The notes beneath the pieces are model-generated. The model searched no databases. It was not told the DNA's origin and was given only the letters and a program-made list of their open reading frames with translations. Shown one piece after another: positions 17,685-26,949 of a stretch of 64,000 nucleotides of DNA (position 1 is its first letter; each line of letters begins with the position of its first letter). The translations under genes were made by a program, and so were the position numbers. The stretch lies in NCBI RefSeq assembly GCF_014699005.1, contig NZ_JACWZY010000033.1, positions 1 through 64,000 on the forward strand, given 5' to 3'. Source of the stretch: Spirosoma profusum (GTDB taxonomy: Bacteria > Bacteroidota > Bacteroidia > Cytophagales > Spirosomataceae).

Positions 17685-18854
17685 TTAGGTTGCAATTTTC
17701 ATAAAGCCGTTGAGCATTTCCTGGGCAACTGCTTCGGGCGAGTAGGGCGCTATACGTTCACGAGCCGCTTCGCTCATTGACGCTACGTCGACAGTTTCAT
17801 CCATAAACCGACGTAGCAACTGTGTTAATAAATCGGGCTGGTCGGGGTCAAAAATAAAACCGGTTTGCCCGTCTCGAACCAGGTCAGGAACGCAGCCGCA
17901 CCGGTCAGAAACTATAACAGGTAAACCACACACCATCGCTTCGTTGACCACCAGTCCCCAGGGTTCGGACAAACTCGGTAGAACGAGTATATCACTGAGC
18001 GCCAGTACGTCTGGTACCTGAAACCAGGGACGACCGGGCAGAAAATGTACGCTATCAATCAGCACCAGCTTTTGAGTTTGTTGTTGAAGCGACTCTTTTT
18101 CGGGACCATCGCCTAGAAAAATCAGACCCCAATTTTTCCCCATAGTTGATTGCTTTTGGGCATTGGCAAATGAAGTAACCAGAGTCGGTAAGTTTTTAGC
18201 TGAAATCAACCGACCTACGAAAATGAAATTATGGGGCTGTAAGCCAAGACTTTCCTGTGTTTGCGTGCGAGTACGTAGCGCCCGCTCATAAGCCGCCCGA
18301 AGGCTGTCGTTATCGACGGCACTTTTACGTAGCAGAATTTTATGAGCCGGAACGCCCAGGCGAATAAGGTAGTCGGCAGATTGACTGCCGAAACAGAAAA
18401 ATCCATCGCATCGACCGAAAATCCATTCTTTCAAGACCTCTTTCCAACCACCCCGCTGATGGTCGGTTTCGGTGCTTTCATTTTGCAGGATGACTTTCAC
18501 CCTGTTCAATTTTGCCCAAATGAGAAGCAAAATCTGGGCAGGATCGTAGTAACCTGTCAGACTTATTACGTCGGGACGGTACGCTCTGGCACGACGTAAC
18601 AAGGCCAGAGCGCGTTCTTTTAAGGGAATATCGTCGAGAAATCGGTCGAAAAGTAGTTCGTAGTCGTATTGATACGTTGGTGCGTAGGGATCATTGGCTG
18701 TAGCTTCCAGTCCCGCACGTGAACGCTCGTTTCGAGCAATCTGCAATACGTGTACGGAGCAGCCAGTTCGCTGGTCGACCAAACGTTGAAGTGCCTGAAA
18801 AACAGCCGATTTGTAATGAGCCCACAACAGATTATGGACGATGAGAATACGCAT
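17685..18854 (-). CDS. glycosyltransferase family 4
   Basis: This 389-aa GT-B enzyme starts MRILIVHNLLWAHYKSAVF. The C-terminal domain shows FVGRLISAKNLPTLV near 215 and the donor-binding SEPWGLVVNEAMVCG (E-x7-E) near 317. The N-terminal acceptor domain includes the SLTGYYDP and FCFGSQSADYL segments found in WcaI/PelF-like transferases. It is upstream of, and cotranscribed with, the GT4 at 16516. It probably adds one residue of the polysaccharide repeat; the donor is unknown. Confidence 0.87.
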   Translation of the reverse strand: MRILIVHNLLWAHYKSAVFQALQRLVDQRTGCSVHVLQIARNERSRAGLEATANDPYAPTYQYDYELLFDRFLDDIPLKERALALLRRARAYRPDVISLTGYYDPAQILLLIWAKLNRVKVILQNESTETDHQRGGWKEVLKEWIFGRCDGFFCFGSQSADYLIRLGVPAHKILLRKSAVDNDSLRAAYERALRTRTQTQESLGLQPHNFIFVGRLISAKNLPTLVTSFANAQKQSTMGKNWGLIFLGDGPEKESLQQQTQKLVLIDSVHFLPGRPWFQVPDVLALSDILVLPSLSEPWGLVVNEAMVCGLPVIVSDRCGCVPDLVRDGQTGFIFDPDQPDLLTQLLRRFMDETVDVASMSEAARERIAPYSPEAVAQEMLNGFMKIAT

Positions 18855-18983
18855 TTACCGCAGAAAGAAACACAAATTTGTGACGAAAAAAGCATCATTC
18901 CTGCGCTCCCGTCGATAAATTTGTAAATGTGTTTGTTTCGATAGCGTGTCTGTCTTGATCAGGCTATTAGTTATAACCAATTC

Positions 18984-20087
18984 ATGCAGATACCTCAGCT
19001 TACGTTTACGCGGTTCCTTGCGGCTGCCGTTGTTCTGGTTTTTCATGGTGCTCGCGGAACCTATCCCTTTACAGTTTATCCGGGGCGATACCTGATTGAA
19101 TATGGCAGTGTGGCCGTCGTTTATTTTTTCGTTTTATCCGGATTCATTCTGACCATAACGTATCAATCAAAGCGGGAACGTAGTGGCACTATTAATCGGC
19201 GACAGTTCTGGATGGCTCGTTTCGCCCGGATTTTTCCGCTTTATTTTTTCGCCCTATTAGTGACCCTCTTCGTGCTGACGGTTCTATATGCCCAAACCGT
19301 AACGCCAGCATCCATACTGGCAAGCCTAACGCTGATGCAAGCCTGGATTCCATCACTGGCCGATACGTTGAATGGGCCGGGCTGGTCTTTATCGGTCGAA
19401 ATGTTTTTCTACGTTATTTTCCCCTGGCTGTTACCTTGGTTAGATCAGTTTTCGAACCGTGTGTTGCTGGCACTTACCGTGGGAGGATGGTTATTTGGCG
19501 TCGGCTTATTTTACGTGGTAGCCAATCATCTGATACCGATCAATTTATCCGCCGAAGCGTATAACAATCTGCTGAATTATTCGCCCTGGATTCATGTAGC
19601 GTCCTTTATAAATGGGTGCATCAGTGGGCTGCTTTTCTGGCGCTACGTTCGTCAGCATCCCGCTTCTGCCAACCGCAACCGACTTTCCTGGGGAATGCTG
19701 ATACTCGGCGCTGTCGGCCTCATAGGGATTGGCTCTGATATTTTCATCATGCAATATGCGCAGGGGGGAGTGTTGACACCCGTTTTTATTCTGTTTATAA
19801 CCGGGCTGAGCCTGCAAACTAATACGCCGATAACCAAGCTATTTTCATGGCGTCCCTTAGTCTATCTGGGCGAGATCAGCTACGGGATTTATATTCTGCA
19901 ACTGCCAGTAATTAAGCTGTTTAAGAAGATTGATCCCCTTGGGCTGGGCGATACGTTCCTGCGTGATATATTTACCTTTGTGGCCTTATTTGTGGTGACG
20001 ATGGTTTGCTACCACCTGATCGAGAAGCCAGCCCAGGCGTTCATCCAAACGCGCTGGAACACCAGACTGGTACGCGGGAAGTTATAA
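18984..20087 (+). CDS. acyltransferase 3 family membrane protein (OafA-like)
   Basis: This 367-aa integral-membrane O-acyltransferase has about ten transmembrane segments. It begins QLTFTRFLAAAVVLVFHGAR, with the family's Arg in the first helix and His in VFHG, followed by the FVLSGFILTITY block and ARIFPLYF. The LGEISYGIYILQLPV segment near 290 is also typical. It would acetylate or acylate a glycan at the membrane. It is read against the flanking - strand glycosyltransferase genes and its 3' end is 9 bp from that of the Wzy-like gene. Confidence 0.9.
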   Translation: MQIPQLTFTRFLAAAVVLVFHGARGTYPFTVYPGRYLIEYGSVAVVYFFVLSGFILTITYQSKRERSGTINRRQFWMARFARIFPLYFFALLVTLFVLTVLYAQTVTPASILASLTLMQAWIPSLADTLNGPGWSLSVEMFFYVIFPWLLPWLDQFSNRVLLALTVGGWLFGVGLFYVVANHLIPINLSAEAYNNLLNYSPWIHVASFINGCISGLLFWRYVRQHPASANRNRLSWGMLILGAVGLIGIGSDIFIMQYAQGGVLTPVFILFITGLSLQTNTPITKLFSWRPLVYLGEISYGIYILQLPVIKLFKKIDPLGLGDTFLRDIFTFVALFVVTMVCYHLIEKPAQAFIQTRWNTRLVRGKL

Positions 20088-20096
20088 CTTTTGACG

Positions 20097-21482
20097 TCAG
20101 CCAGTACTAGCCACCATTTCTTCCTGGACGACCAGATACGCATCGCTGTTTTCTTCGGGGTGATCCACCAGATAAGCCGGGAATAGGTGCTCCTGGCCCA
20201 TAAATCGGGTCATCATAGCCAGCGGAAATAAGAACGTAATTTCATAAGGACGGCCACCCGTAAAGACCAGTACAAAAATGAGCGTATAAAAATAAGCCAA
20301 AAACACGCTCAGTGGATTAGGGTTAGTCCGCATAATGTGATAGGAGTAATACATCGCCATCGCGTTCATCCCACCGAATAGCAGAAAGCCAAAAAAGCCC
20401 TGGTCAATCAGCGATTCGACCATCGGTATGTCGAGGTAAAAATATTTATAGCCGTACCCCAGGATAAGCATGTGCAGGTGACCGGTGATCACGATATAAA
20501 AGAATCCAGCACTGGTCGAGCGGTTTGCCGCTGATTCATCCAGAACGGCACTATAATCAGCCCCCTGGGCTTTCATACCTAACAGGGCGTAGATATTGTC
20601 CATGTTACGTTCCATAAACCCGATCACATAGCCGTAGAGGACCGCATACGTATCATAGTTTCGCTGGAAAAAAACGATGATACTGACAACTCCAACCAGC
20701 ATGATAGTAATAGGAATGGGCTTGAGCAAACTTCGAACGGTCGAACGTATCTGGGCGGGCCGGGCATTGAAATAAAGAAAGCAAATAACGGCCAGAATGA
20801 GTCCCACGATAGACGAACGGGTTTGTGTCAGGATGAGAATCGCTAAACTGAAGGAGCCCGAAAAAAACGAAAGCAGCCTGAACAGAATGTGTGTATTGGG
20901 CCGCATGATCCAGATACCGCAGGCAACAATACCCATAAATGCATTTCGGGCAAATACGTGCGGATTACCAGATCCGTCGTCATTATCACCCAGCGAAATA
21001 GTTGCCCGTTGCCCAACGGTCCAGGTCGGGTCGGTGATCAGCGAATACAGCAGCGCCATATTCGATACGAGGGTGAAAAAGACGACGACCGGAATAAATA
21101 CCCGAATGATATCATTCGGAATATTGATGAGCAAAAACATGAAAATCAGCACGTAGGCGTAATAAATCAGGTCTTTGTTGTAATCCTCAAAGTGGGGGTT
21201 TCCATTGAAGAAAAACATGTAAAAGATGCTCATGGCCAGGAAACCGATCAGGAGCGTCAGCATCATTACATTCGGTCGATAGAGACGTTGCAGGAACGTA
21301 AAGGGCACCATCAGCACAAGTCCCCCCGCAAAACCGGCCGCTGTAAACGCCGTGCTGTTGGGAGCCAGGTGCAACGTATCGCGAAAGAAAAAGATAATCG
21401 GATAGCCATCGAGCAACATGCAGATTCCCACTACTAAGCGAATGAGGTCTATTGTTTGCAGAAAGCGAAAAAATTTAGTCAT
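20097..21482 (-). CDS. Wzy/WaaL-like polytopic membrane protein
   Basis: This 461-aa protein has about eleven to twelve hydrophobic segments and a large loop near 310-350, the layout of O-antigen polymerases and ligases. The ILTQTRSSIVGLIL segment near 215 matches the conserved T-R-S/G block of the Wzy_C/O-antigen ligase family, and GHLHMLILGYGY near 335 resembles the loop His region. It could polymerise lipid-linked repeats or ligate them to an acceptor. Its presence beside an ABC exporter is unusual. It lies 6 bp from the GT4 at 21489, so the two are cotranscribed. Polymerase versus ligase cannot be decided. Confidence 0.75.
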   Translation of the reverse strand: MTKFFRFLQTIDLIRLVVGICMLLDGYPIIFFFRDTLHLAPNSTAFTAAGFAGGLVLMVPFTFLQRLYRPNVMMLTLLIGFLAMSIFYMFFFNGNPHFEDYNKDLIYYAYVLIFMFLLINIPNDIIRVFIPVVVFFTLVSNMALLYSLITDPTWTVGQRATISLGDNDDGSGNPHVFARNAFMGIVACGIWIMRPNTHILFRLLSFFSGSFSLAILILTQTRSSIVGLILAVICFLYFNARPAQIRSTVRSLLKPIPITIMLVGVVSIIVFFQRNYDTYAVLYGYVIGFMERNMDNIYALLGMKAQGADYSAVLDESAANRSTSAGFFYIVITGHLHMLILGYGYKYFYLDIPMVESLIDQGFFGFLLFGGMNAMAMYYSYHIMRTNPNPLSVFLAYFYTLIFVLVFTGGRPYEITFLFPLAMMTRFMGQEHLFPAYLVDHPEENSDAYLVVQEEMVASTG

Positions 21483-21488
21483 GATTAC

Positions 21489-22598
21489 TTAAACTAACGA
21501 CTGATACACGTCCAGCGTCTGCCGGGCTGTTTTATCACATGAAAAATCACGCAGGCGTTCGGTGCCTTTCTGACGCAAATCGGCGCAGAGTGCATCGTCC
21601 GTAACGATACGTTCAATTGCATGAGCCATCGAAGCGTCGTTTTCCGGGTCGAAGTACAAAGCAGCATCAGCGCCCACTTCGGGTAAAGAACTACAGTTAC
21701 TAGCCACCACCGGGCACTCATTGCCAAACGCTTCCAGTATCGGAAGGCCAAAGCCCTCGTTCATCGACGGAAACACAAACGCCCGAGCGTGCTGATAGAG
21801 GGCCAGAAGATTTTCGTCGGTTGCCGGTCGGTAGAGAACCCGGTCGGCGAGTCGGGCTGCGTAAAACGAATTATATTCCTGTTGCGAAAAAGAACCTCCT
21901 CCTGCGCAAACCAGGTGCAAATCGGGATAGCGCTGTAATACAGGCTGAATAGCCCGAAAAAAACTGTCGAAGTTTTTATACAGTTCACGCTTACCCACGT
22001 AAAGAAGGTAGGGCATCGGAATTGGTCGGCTCATGGGCACTTTCCCAACTGATTGCTTATGGAGCCGAGTGCCCAGATGAATCACTTTGATTTTTTCAGG
22101 ATTTACCGGAAAGTACCGAAGAATTTCCTGCTTCGAATACTCGGAAACAGAGATAATACAATCGGCCCTACGTAACAACTCCTTTTTCACATCGTACAAC
22201 CCTTTTCCCAGCTCAGGATATAGATCGCCGTAACGCTCACTGGCGGCATCGTGGAACGTAATGACGAGGGGCTTTGTGTCAATCGCATCCAGGAAATAAC
22301 GATGGTAATAGGTTGGATGAAAAACGTCGAATTTTCCGGCCTGAATCCGTTGTTGGCTGTACATACGGTTCAGTAAAGACGCCAGACGGTTAATATTTCG
22401 GGAGCCCGACAGGCGACGGTAGCGAAGGTGATTGCTGAACGATTCCTGCTCCAGATACTCATTATTCGACAGACGGAGCGATAAATCGAATTCAATCTCA
22501 GGCCATTTGGCAAACGAACGCATCAGCTCGAAAAAATAGCGGGAAACGCCCCCGTAGGGCAAACCCGTAAAGGCTTGATGGTCGAACAAGACTTTCAT
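21489..22598 (-). CDS. glycosyltransferase family 4 (mannosyltransferase-like)
   Basis: This 369-aa GT-B enzyme starts MKVLFDHQAFTGLPYGGVSRYF, the opening of WbpZ/MtfB-like mannosyltransferases. VITFHDAA near 108 and SVSEYSKQEI near 148 are typical, as are YVGKRELYKNFD near 203 and the donor-site SMNEGFGLPILEAF (E-x7-E) near 273. It is the first gene of a unit with the Wzy-like gene, spaced 6 bp. A TATTTTTG box on the - strand at 22659-22652 fits the Bacteroidota -7 consensus about 54 bp upstream of its ATG, although no -33 TTTG accompanies it. Confidence 0.89.
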   Translation of the reverse strand: MKVLFDHQAFTGLPYGGVSRYFFELMRSFAKWPEIEFDLSLRLSNNEYLEQESFSNHLRYRRLSGSRNINRLASLLNRMYSQQRIQAGKFDVFHPTYYHRYFLDAIDTKPLVITFHDAASERYGDLYPELGKGLYDVKKELLRRADCIISVSEYSKQEILRYFPVNPEKIKVIHLGTRLHKQSVGKVPMSRPIPMPYLLYVGKRELYKNFDSFFRAIQPVLQRYPDLHLVCAGGGSFSQQEYNSFYAARLADRVLYRPATDENLLALYQHARAFVFPSMNEGFGLPILEAFGNECPVVASNCSSLPEVGADAALYFDPENDASMAHAIERIVTDDALCADLRQKGTERLRDFSCDKTARQTLDVYQSLV

Positions 22599-22710
22599 AA
22601 AGGGAGTGATACGTACCTACTCAGTTGTATTTTTCTGAGATAGCACACCCGCAAAAATAGTGCTATTTGTTGATAAAACCTTGCCGAAACCGTTGCCACC
22701 GGATGGTGCT

Positions 22711-23733
22711 TTATTTAATGACCGGAAGTGGCACCCGATTCACGAACCCGGTTATAGAACGTAACGCATTGACCGTTACGTATCGCCAGCCATGTAGCAC
22801 AACCGGTTCGGGCTTTAATCCATAAGCCGGTTTAATAGTAGAGAGAGCGGGTAATTTTTGCAGTGAAAGTCCCTGGCGATACGTAGTAAGCAGTGCCATA
22901 ACATCGGTCCTCTTACCTGGTTTGAGTCGGGTCTGATGCGGGAAAAAGCCTTCGTCGGGGTTGTGTAATCCTTTGAAATTGGCAAAAAGCAACGGCTCAT
23001 TACGTCCGGCAGGGCCATCGACCAGCCAACTGGTACCTTCTTGTCGTAGCGACCGTTCGGGTAAATTCCAGAGCGCTACGTTCCAGCCCGGATTTCGAAT
23101 AACCGTTACGTCCCGAAAATAAACCGGCATATGCATGAGCCATATCTGGTCGGTGCAGAGCCCTTCGCAGAAATTGACGTAAGCGCGTGTGCGAACGCGG
23201 TCGTCCCACCAGGCGAGCAATCGGTCTGTTTCTTTCGAACGGCGAAAAGCCATAAAATCAGCACTGTAAAGCCCTACGTTCTGAAACGCTTTTTCGTCGG
23301 GCCAATACGTATCCGACTCACTCAGACTGCGGGTAAGCAGGGGTGTCAGCACAAGATTTGCCGTAGTAAGCAACGCCTGAATAGGCGTTAGTGGGGCAAA
23401 AAAACGAAGATTGACATCGGCATACAGCAACGTAGCGGCATTCGGATAGCGCCGGAACGCTTCTTTGATGAACAAAGGCTTGCAGGCAGCGGCAAATTCG
23501 ATAGGCGTATACGTAGCAGACAGAGCACTTAATTCATCGGCTGCGAGTAACTCGCTAACGGGAAGTAGTGGGTAAGGCGATACAAAATTGGCTGGCAACT
23601 GGTGCGGGTCGTCGGCCAACCCGATAAGCACGGGGCCGGCCTGCCCGGCCGATGTAGCGGCAGATTGACGGAAATTATCGGCCAGAGCATAAGCCTGGGG
23701 CAGTTGATGAATTGTACAGACGGTAAGTAACAC
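22711..23733 (-). CDS. GT8-like glycosyltransferase paralogue with altered DxD
   Basis: This 340-aa protein is clearly related to the product of 25948: both open with FTIC/TVCTI, place a PF+FI(D/K) block before the metal site and end with PGWNVA/PGYNVAYWN. Where the relative has FDPDIIVY, this protein has YADVNLRFF, so the DxD that binds the metal and nucleotide sugar reads D-V-N. It may still bind metal weakly, or be inactive or structural. No membrane segments or signal peptide are present. It lies between a GT4 and, across a family III repeat, a GT2. Confidence 0.7.
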   Translation of the reverse strand: MLLTVCTIHQLPQAYALADNFRQSAATSAGQAGPVLIGLADDPHQLPANFVSPYPLLPVSELLAADELSALSATYTPIEFAAACKPLFIKEAFRRYPNAATLLYADVNLRFFAPLTPIQALLTTANLVLTPLLTRSLSESDTYWPDEKAFQNVGLYSADFMAFRRSKETDRLLAWWDDRVRTRAYVNFCEGLCTDQIWLMHMPVYFRDVTVIRNPGWNVALWNLPERSLRQEGTSWLVDGPAGRNEPLLFANFKGLHNPDEGFFPHQTRLKPGKRTDVMALLTTYRQGLSLQKLPALSTIKPAYGLKPEPVVLHGWRYVTVNALRSITGFVNRVPLPVIK

Positions 23734-23793
23734 GGCAGCAAAACTAATACTATTTAGGATAAGGTTATGGAGTTAAAGGTTTCCGTCAAGAGT

Positions 23794-23888
23794 CGTTTTT
23801 GTCATTCTGAGGAACGAAGAATCTTAAAGCCTCCTAATTGTGAGTTACGACCTTTTAAGATTCTTCGTTCCTCAGAATGACAAAAACG
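23794..23888. repeat. perfect 35-bp inverted repeat (family III)
   Basis: The left arm 23794-23828 (CGTTTTTGTCATTCTGAGGA... ending TCTTAAA) and the right arm 23854-23888 are exact complements around a 25-bp spacer. Core words are GTCATTCTGA, GAACGAAG and CTTAA. Family copies lie at 54575 and 58637, and a half copy at 16482. The form suggests a REP- or MITE-like element; it has no coding capacity. Confidence 0.88.
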
Positions 23889-23975
23889 CTCATTTTTCGC
23901 TTCTTTTCGAAACCCTAAACAGGCTTTTAGTAAAGTTAGGTTCGACAGTCAAACAGCCGCCTACAACTTTATATT

Positions 23976-24998
23976 TTACTCCAGTAAGTCTCCCAAAATG
24001 GCTAGATAAGGTGCCATCCAATTTGCTGAAGCGTCGGCGTATCGATGGTAATTCCCTTTAAAAATACTTTTGAAAACCGGGCCAATTCGTTTCAATCGAT
24101 TTTTTGGCAAATGACTACGCATTCTGAAATGGGCAAGACGCCGATGTAGCATTGTTGTACCCGATGTTTCTGTTTTGATGCGTTTGCTCAAAAGCTGATC
24201 GATTCTGGTAAAAAGCGCTTCCTTTTCACGTAGTGGTGCTAATTTCCCAGCCCGGCGTCGGGCAAAGCGATCTTGTAGACGCACGACTGGTTGCGCTTCC
24301 TGTTCACGGACGCCGACCTGTTGCTGCACATGTGTCCGATAAAGTTGCAGCGGCTTATCAATAAATTGAAGCTGGTTGGATAGGGCGGCTACCAGGGCCA
24401 GCCAACCGTCGTAAATATAACCGGGTATATCAGCAGGAACTGGTAAAGCCGTTGACAGAAACAAACGACGTACTACTGTAGCGCAACCCATCATGCGATT
24501 ACCATCGAGGATAATCTCCATCATTTCGCCATTTTTAGCCCGTTCCTGAGCGCGCTTATCAAACCGGACAACTTCCCAGAATCGTTGCTGACGGCCCTGG
24601 AGATGTTCATTAGTTACCCAGGCATCACAAAAAGCAACCTGAACATCAGGATGTTGATCCATGTACTGGGTCATGGTACTAATTTTCTCCGGAAGCCAGC
24701 TATCATCCTGATCGCAGAGAAAAATCAAATCACCCGTACAGGCCGATAAAGCCCGCTCAAAGTTCTTGTTCGATCCTAATCGGGTCGTATTGTTCAGAAT
24801 ACGTACTGAGAAAGGAGCTTCGGCGGCTAATTTCCTGAGCAAATCTGGTGTGTCATCCGTCGATAAATCGTCGGAGATTACGATTTCATCTGGACGTAGC
24901 TGCTGGTCGAGCAGGCTTTGCCATTGTGTTGGCAGATAGGCACTTCCGTTGTACGTACACAAGGCGATGGAAGTGCGGGGGCGGTCCGGTCCGGTCAT
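23976..24998 (-). CDS. glycosyltransferase family 2 (rhamnosyltransferase-like)
   Basis: This 340-aa GT-A enzyme opens TSIALCTYNGSAYLPTQWQS, with SDDLSTDDT near 43 and FLCDQDDSWLPEK near 96, where DQDD is the metal-binding motif of rhamnosyl- and galactosyltransferases of O-antigen loci. The remainder includes VRRLFLSTALPVP and a basic C-terminal region. It starts 9 bp after the DUF5672 gene ends, so the two are cotranscribed. A family III repeat lies downstream, before the GT8-like gene at 22711. Confidence 0.88.
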   Translation of the reverse strand: MTGPDRPRTSIALCTYNGSAYLPTQWQSLLDQQLRPDEIVISDDLSTDDTPDLLRKLAAEAPFSVRILNNTTRLGSNKNFERALSACTGDLIFLCDQDDSWLPEKISTMTQYMDQHPDVQVAFCDAWVTNEHLQGRQQRFWEVVRFDKRAQERAKNGEMMEIILDGNRMMGCATVVRRLFLSTALPVPADIPGYIYDGWLALVAALSNQLQFIDKPLQLYRTHVQQQVGVREQEAQPVVRLQDRFARRRAGKLAPLREKEALFTRIDQLLSKRIKTETSGTTMLHRRLAHFRMRSHLPKNRLKRIGPVFKSIFKGNYHRYADASANWMAPYLAILGDLLE

Positions 24999-25007
24999 TG
25001 ATTCAGG

Positions 25008-25835
25008 CTAAATTTGGTAACCATAACGGGCAAAAATCGGGCGCCAATACTCGGTGCCGTGAATGTCCCAGGCGTGGCAACCAAACGGTAATAGACCACT
25101 ATTGTAATGTTCAACGGCCCATTTCGGAAAAAACTCAACTGAAAAATGCAGGGCTTTTCGATACGTTGGAATGCGCAGATTCGGCCAGTACCGGTTTACT
25201 TCGATACCCCAGAACACATCTTCGTGATACTGATGCATATGAATACGTTCGTATTCGGCAATCTTTTTCGAAAATCGTTTCAGGCAACGTAGCATGGCCG
25301 ATACGCGCCGAAGGGTGAAACCGCCATTCCCAACGCCATTCAGGTTAATAATTTCGCGGGGGGTAATGCCGTCTTCTTTTTTCAGATTGAGCCACGTAGC
25401 GATCTGCTGCCGGATTTGGAACGTAACGCGGTCGTACAGACCCGTAAAATCACGGTCGCGTAGCCAGGGCGCTCCAACGTAATCGTAGCCCTGCTGACAC
25501 CAGAAGGCTAGGTCGTCCTGAAAAACAAAAGCGTCTAACTGGTGAATCAATACGTATTCCTGATCGGCAAATGCCTCATAAAACGCTTCCGAAAGCATCA
25601 GCCGATTGTAGCCTTGCAGGTCCGTAAAATAGTGATCATCGAAGGTTCGCGCCTGTAAATTCGGACTCAGCGCCTGATACGTCGAAATGTCGAGCGAGTG
25701 CGGAGCCGCCAGCCAGATCGGGTAATCGGCCAGCACACGCAGACATTGTGTTAGCGAAATGCGTTCGTATTCAGTGAGTTGCGGCTTATAAACCGGAATT
25801 ACTACGTTAACGGAAACAGGAGCAGACGACTTCAT
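25008..25835 (-). CDS. DUF5672 family protein (putative glycosyltransferase)
   Basis: This 275-aa cytoplasmic protein shows the DUF5672 signature: VLIHQLDAFVFQDDL near 95, WCQQGYDYVGAPWL near 110, GNGGFTLRRV near 170 and YHEDVFWG near 205. DUF5672 proteins are found in polysaccharide loci and are thought to be GT-A-like glycosyltransferases, but the activity is not established to my knowledge. It sits between a GT8-like gene and a GT2 in the same direction, which supports a role in assembling the repeat unit. Confidence 0.85.
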   Translation of the reverse strand: MKSSAPVSVNVVIPVYKPQLTEYERISLTQCLRVLADYPIWLAAPHSLDISTYQALSPNLQARTFDDHYFTDLQGYNRLMLSEAFYEAFADQEYVLIHQLDAFVFQDDLAFWCQQGYDYVGAPWLRDRDFTGLYDRVTFQIRQQIATWLNLKKEDGITPREIINLNGVGNGGFTLRRVSAMLRCLKRFSKKIAEYERIHMHQYHEDVFWGIEVNRYWPNLRIPTYRKALHFSVEFFPKWAVEHYNSGLLPFGCHAWDIHGTEYWRPIFARYGYQI

Positions 25836-25947
25836 TCAGCTAAAGATTCCCCAGCGAGCCAGGTAAATTATCCCGCAAATTTCGCAAATGTGGGAACATG
25901 GTCGCTATAGCAACTAAAATCTAGTTGAAATGGGTAGGCCAAACAGG

Positions 25948-26949
25948 TTAAATTGACTCCAAAAGTGAAATCAACTGATTGAACGGCAGGTTAATCGCTT
26001 TACGAACACGCCTGTAACGTAGCATTTTTGGTGGTTTAATATAAACACAGGGGTATTTCCGGTATTGCTCGTTGTTGTTTGCCAGAAGCCGCTCTTTGTA
26101 AAGTTCAAAGACTGGCTTTATATCCGGCCGTTCATCGAATGTATAGCGGTCCTGATATTTTGATACGTTGTCAGGCTTGTAGGGATCGTAGCCGCTATAG
26201 TGAAAAAATTGCAAAAGCGGACCAGATTTATCAGCCGTATCCGAAACCTGCCATTGTTCGTCTTCATTGAGCGACAGGTATCGTTCGTGAATATTCCAGT
26301 ATGCTACGTTATAGCCTGGATGGTTGTCAATCAATACGTTATCGTGGAAAACAGGCGCAAAATTCACCCATTGCTGATCGACAAACATGCCGCTGCAAAG
26401 GTCGATACGGCACTCATAAACCAGTCGCTGTTTCCACCAGTTCACAAATTGCCGGGCGGTATCGTCGTTACGTAGTCCAATAAAACCGAGGTTAAAAATG
26501 CCCGTGTTCAGATGATGCTGATCGTTCGGCCGTTTCCAGTCCGGGGTGGGGGAGCAGGTGTGCGGAGTCAGCAAGATGCTGTGCTGGTCCAAAGCCTGAT
26601 TTAATTGAGTAAGCGGCTGATAAACAATGATATCTGGGTCGAAATAGATAATTTGCGTAACGTTCGGATACGTAGTATAGAAATAATCAATAAAGAAGGG
26701 CTTGACGGCCGTATTCAACTCGGTAATGTCGTAGCGATCGCACATGGCCTGAAAATCAGGAATGTGAATTTTATCGACCTCCACCATCGGATAATCCGGC
26801 ATGAGGTCATCCGGTAGATTTGCTACGTCGAGTCTGTCGACCAAACCAATGATGTATTTATACTCGGGGTTAGTCTGACGTAGCGAATCGCCCAAAGTAC
26901 GGGCCTGCGCCAGATAATTAACCGAGCAAATTGTAAAAGCAAGTACCAT
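25948..26949 (-). CDS. GT8-like glycosyltransferase with intact DxD
   Basis: This 333-aa GT-A enzyme resembles the glycogenin/LgtC group. It starts MVLAFTICSVNYLAQARTL, contains YFDPDIIVYQPL near 100-111 (metal-binding DxD), FNLGFIGLRN near 152 and DNHPGYNVAYWNIHERY near 215. Its ATG directly abuts the TAA stop of the GT4 at 26950 with no gap, so expression is coupled. It is the intact paralogue of the protein at 22711. It has no membrane segments. The sugar donor is unknown. Confidence 0.82.
   Translation of the reverse strand: MVLAFTICSVNYLAQARTLGDSLRQTNPEYKYIIGLVDRLDVANLPDDLMPDYPMVEVDKIHIPDFQAMCDRYDITELNTAVKPFFIDYFYTTYPNVTQIIYFDPDIIVYQPLTQLNQALDQHSILLTPHTCSPTPDWKRPNDQHHLNTGIFNLGFIGLRNDDTARQFVNWWKQRLVYECRIDLCSGMFVDQQWVNFAPVFHDNVLIDNHPGYNVAYWNIHERYLSLNEDEQWQVSDTADKSGPLLQFFHYSGYDPYKPDNVSKYQDRYTFDERPDIKPVFELYKERLLANNNEQYRKYPCVYIKPPKMLRYRRVRKAINLPFNQLISLLESI

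Noticed and set aside
20889..21437. 182-codon + strand frame inside the Wzy-like gene
   Set aside because: Low-complexity His/Lys/Asn-rich shadow of a transmembrane protein read in antisense.
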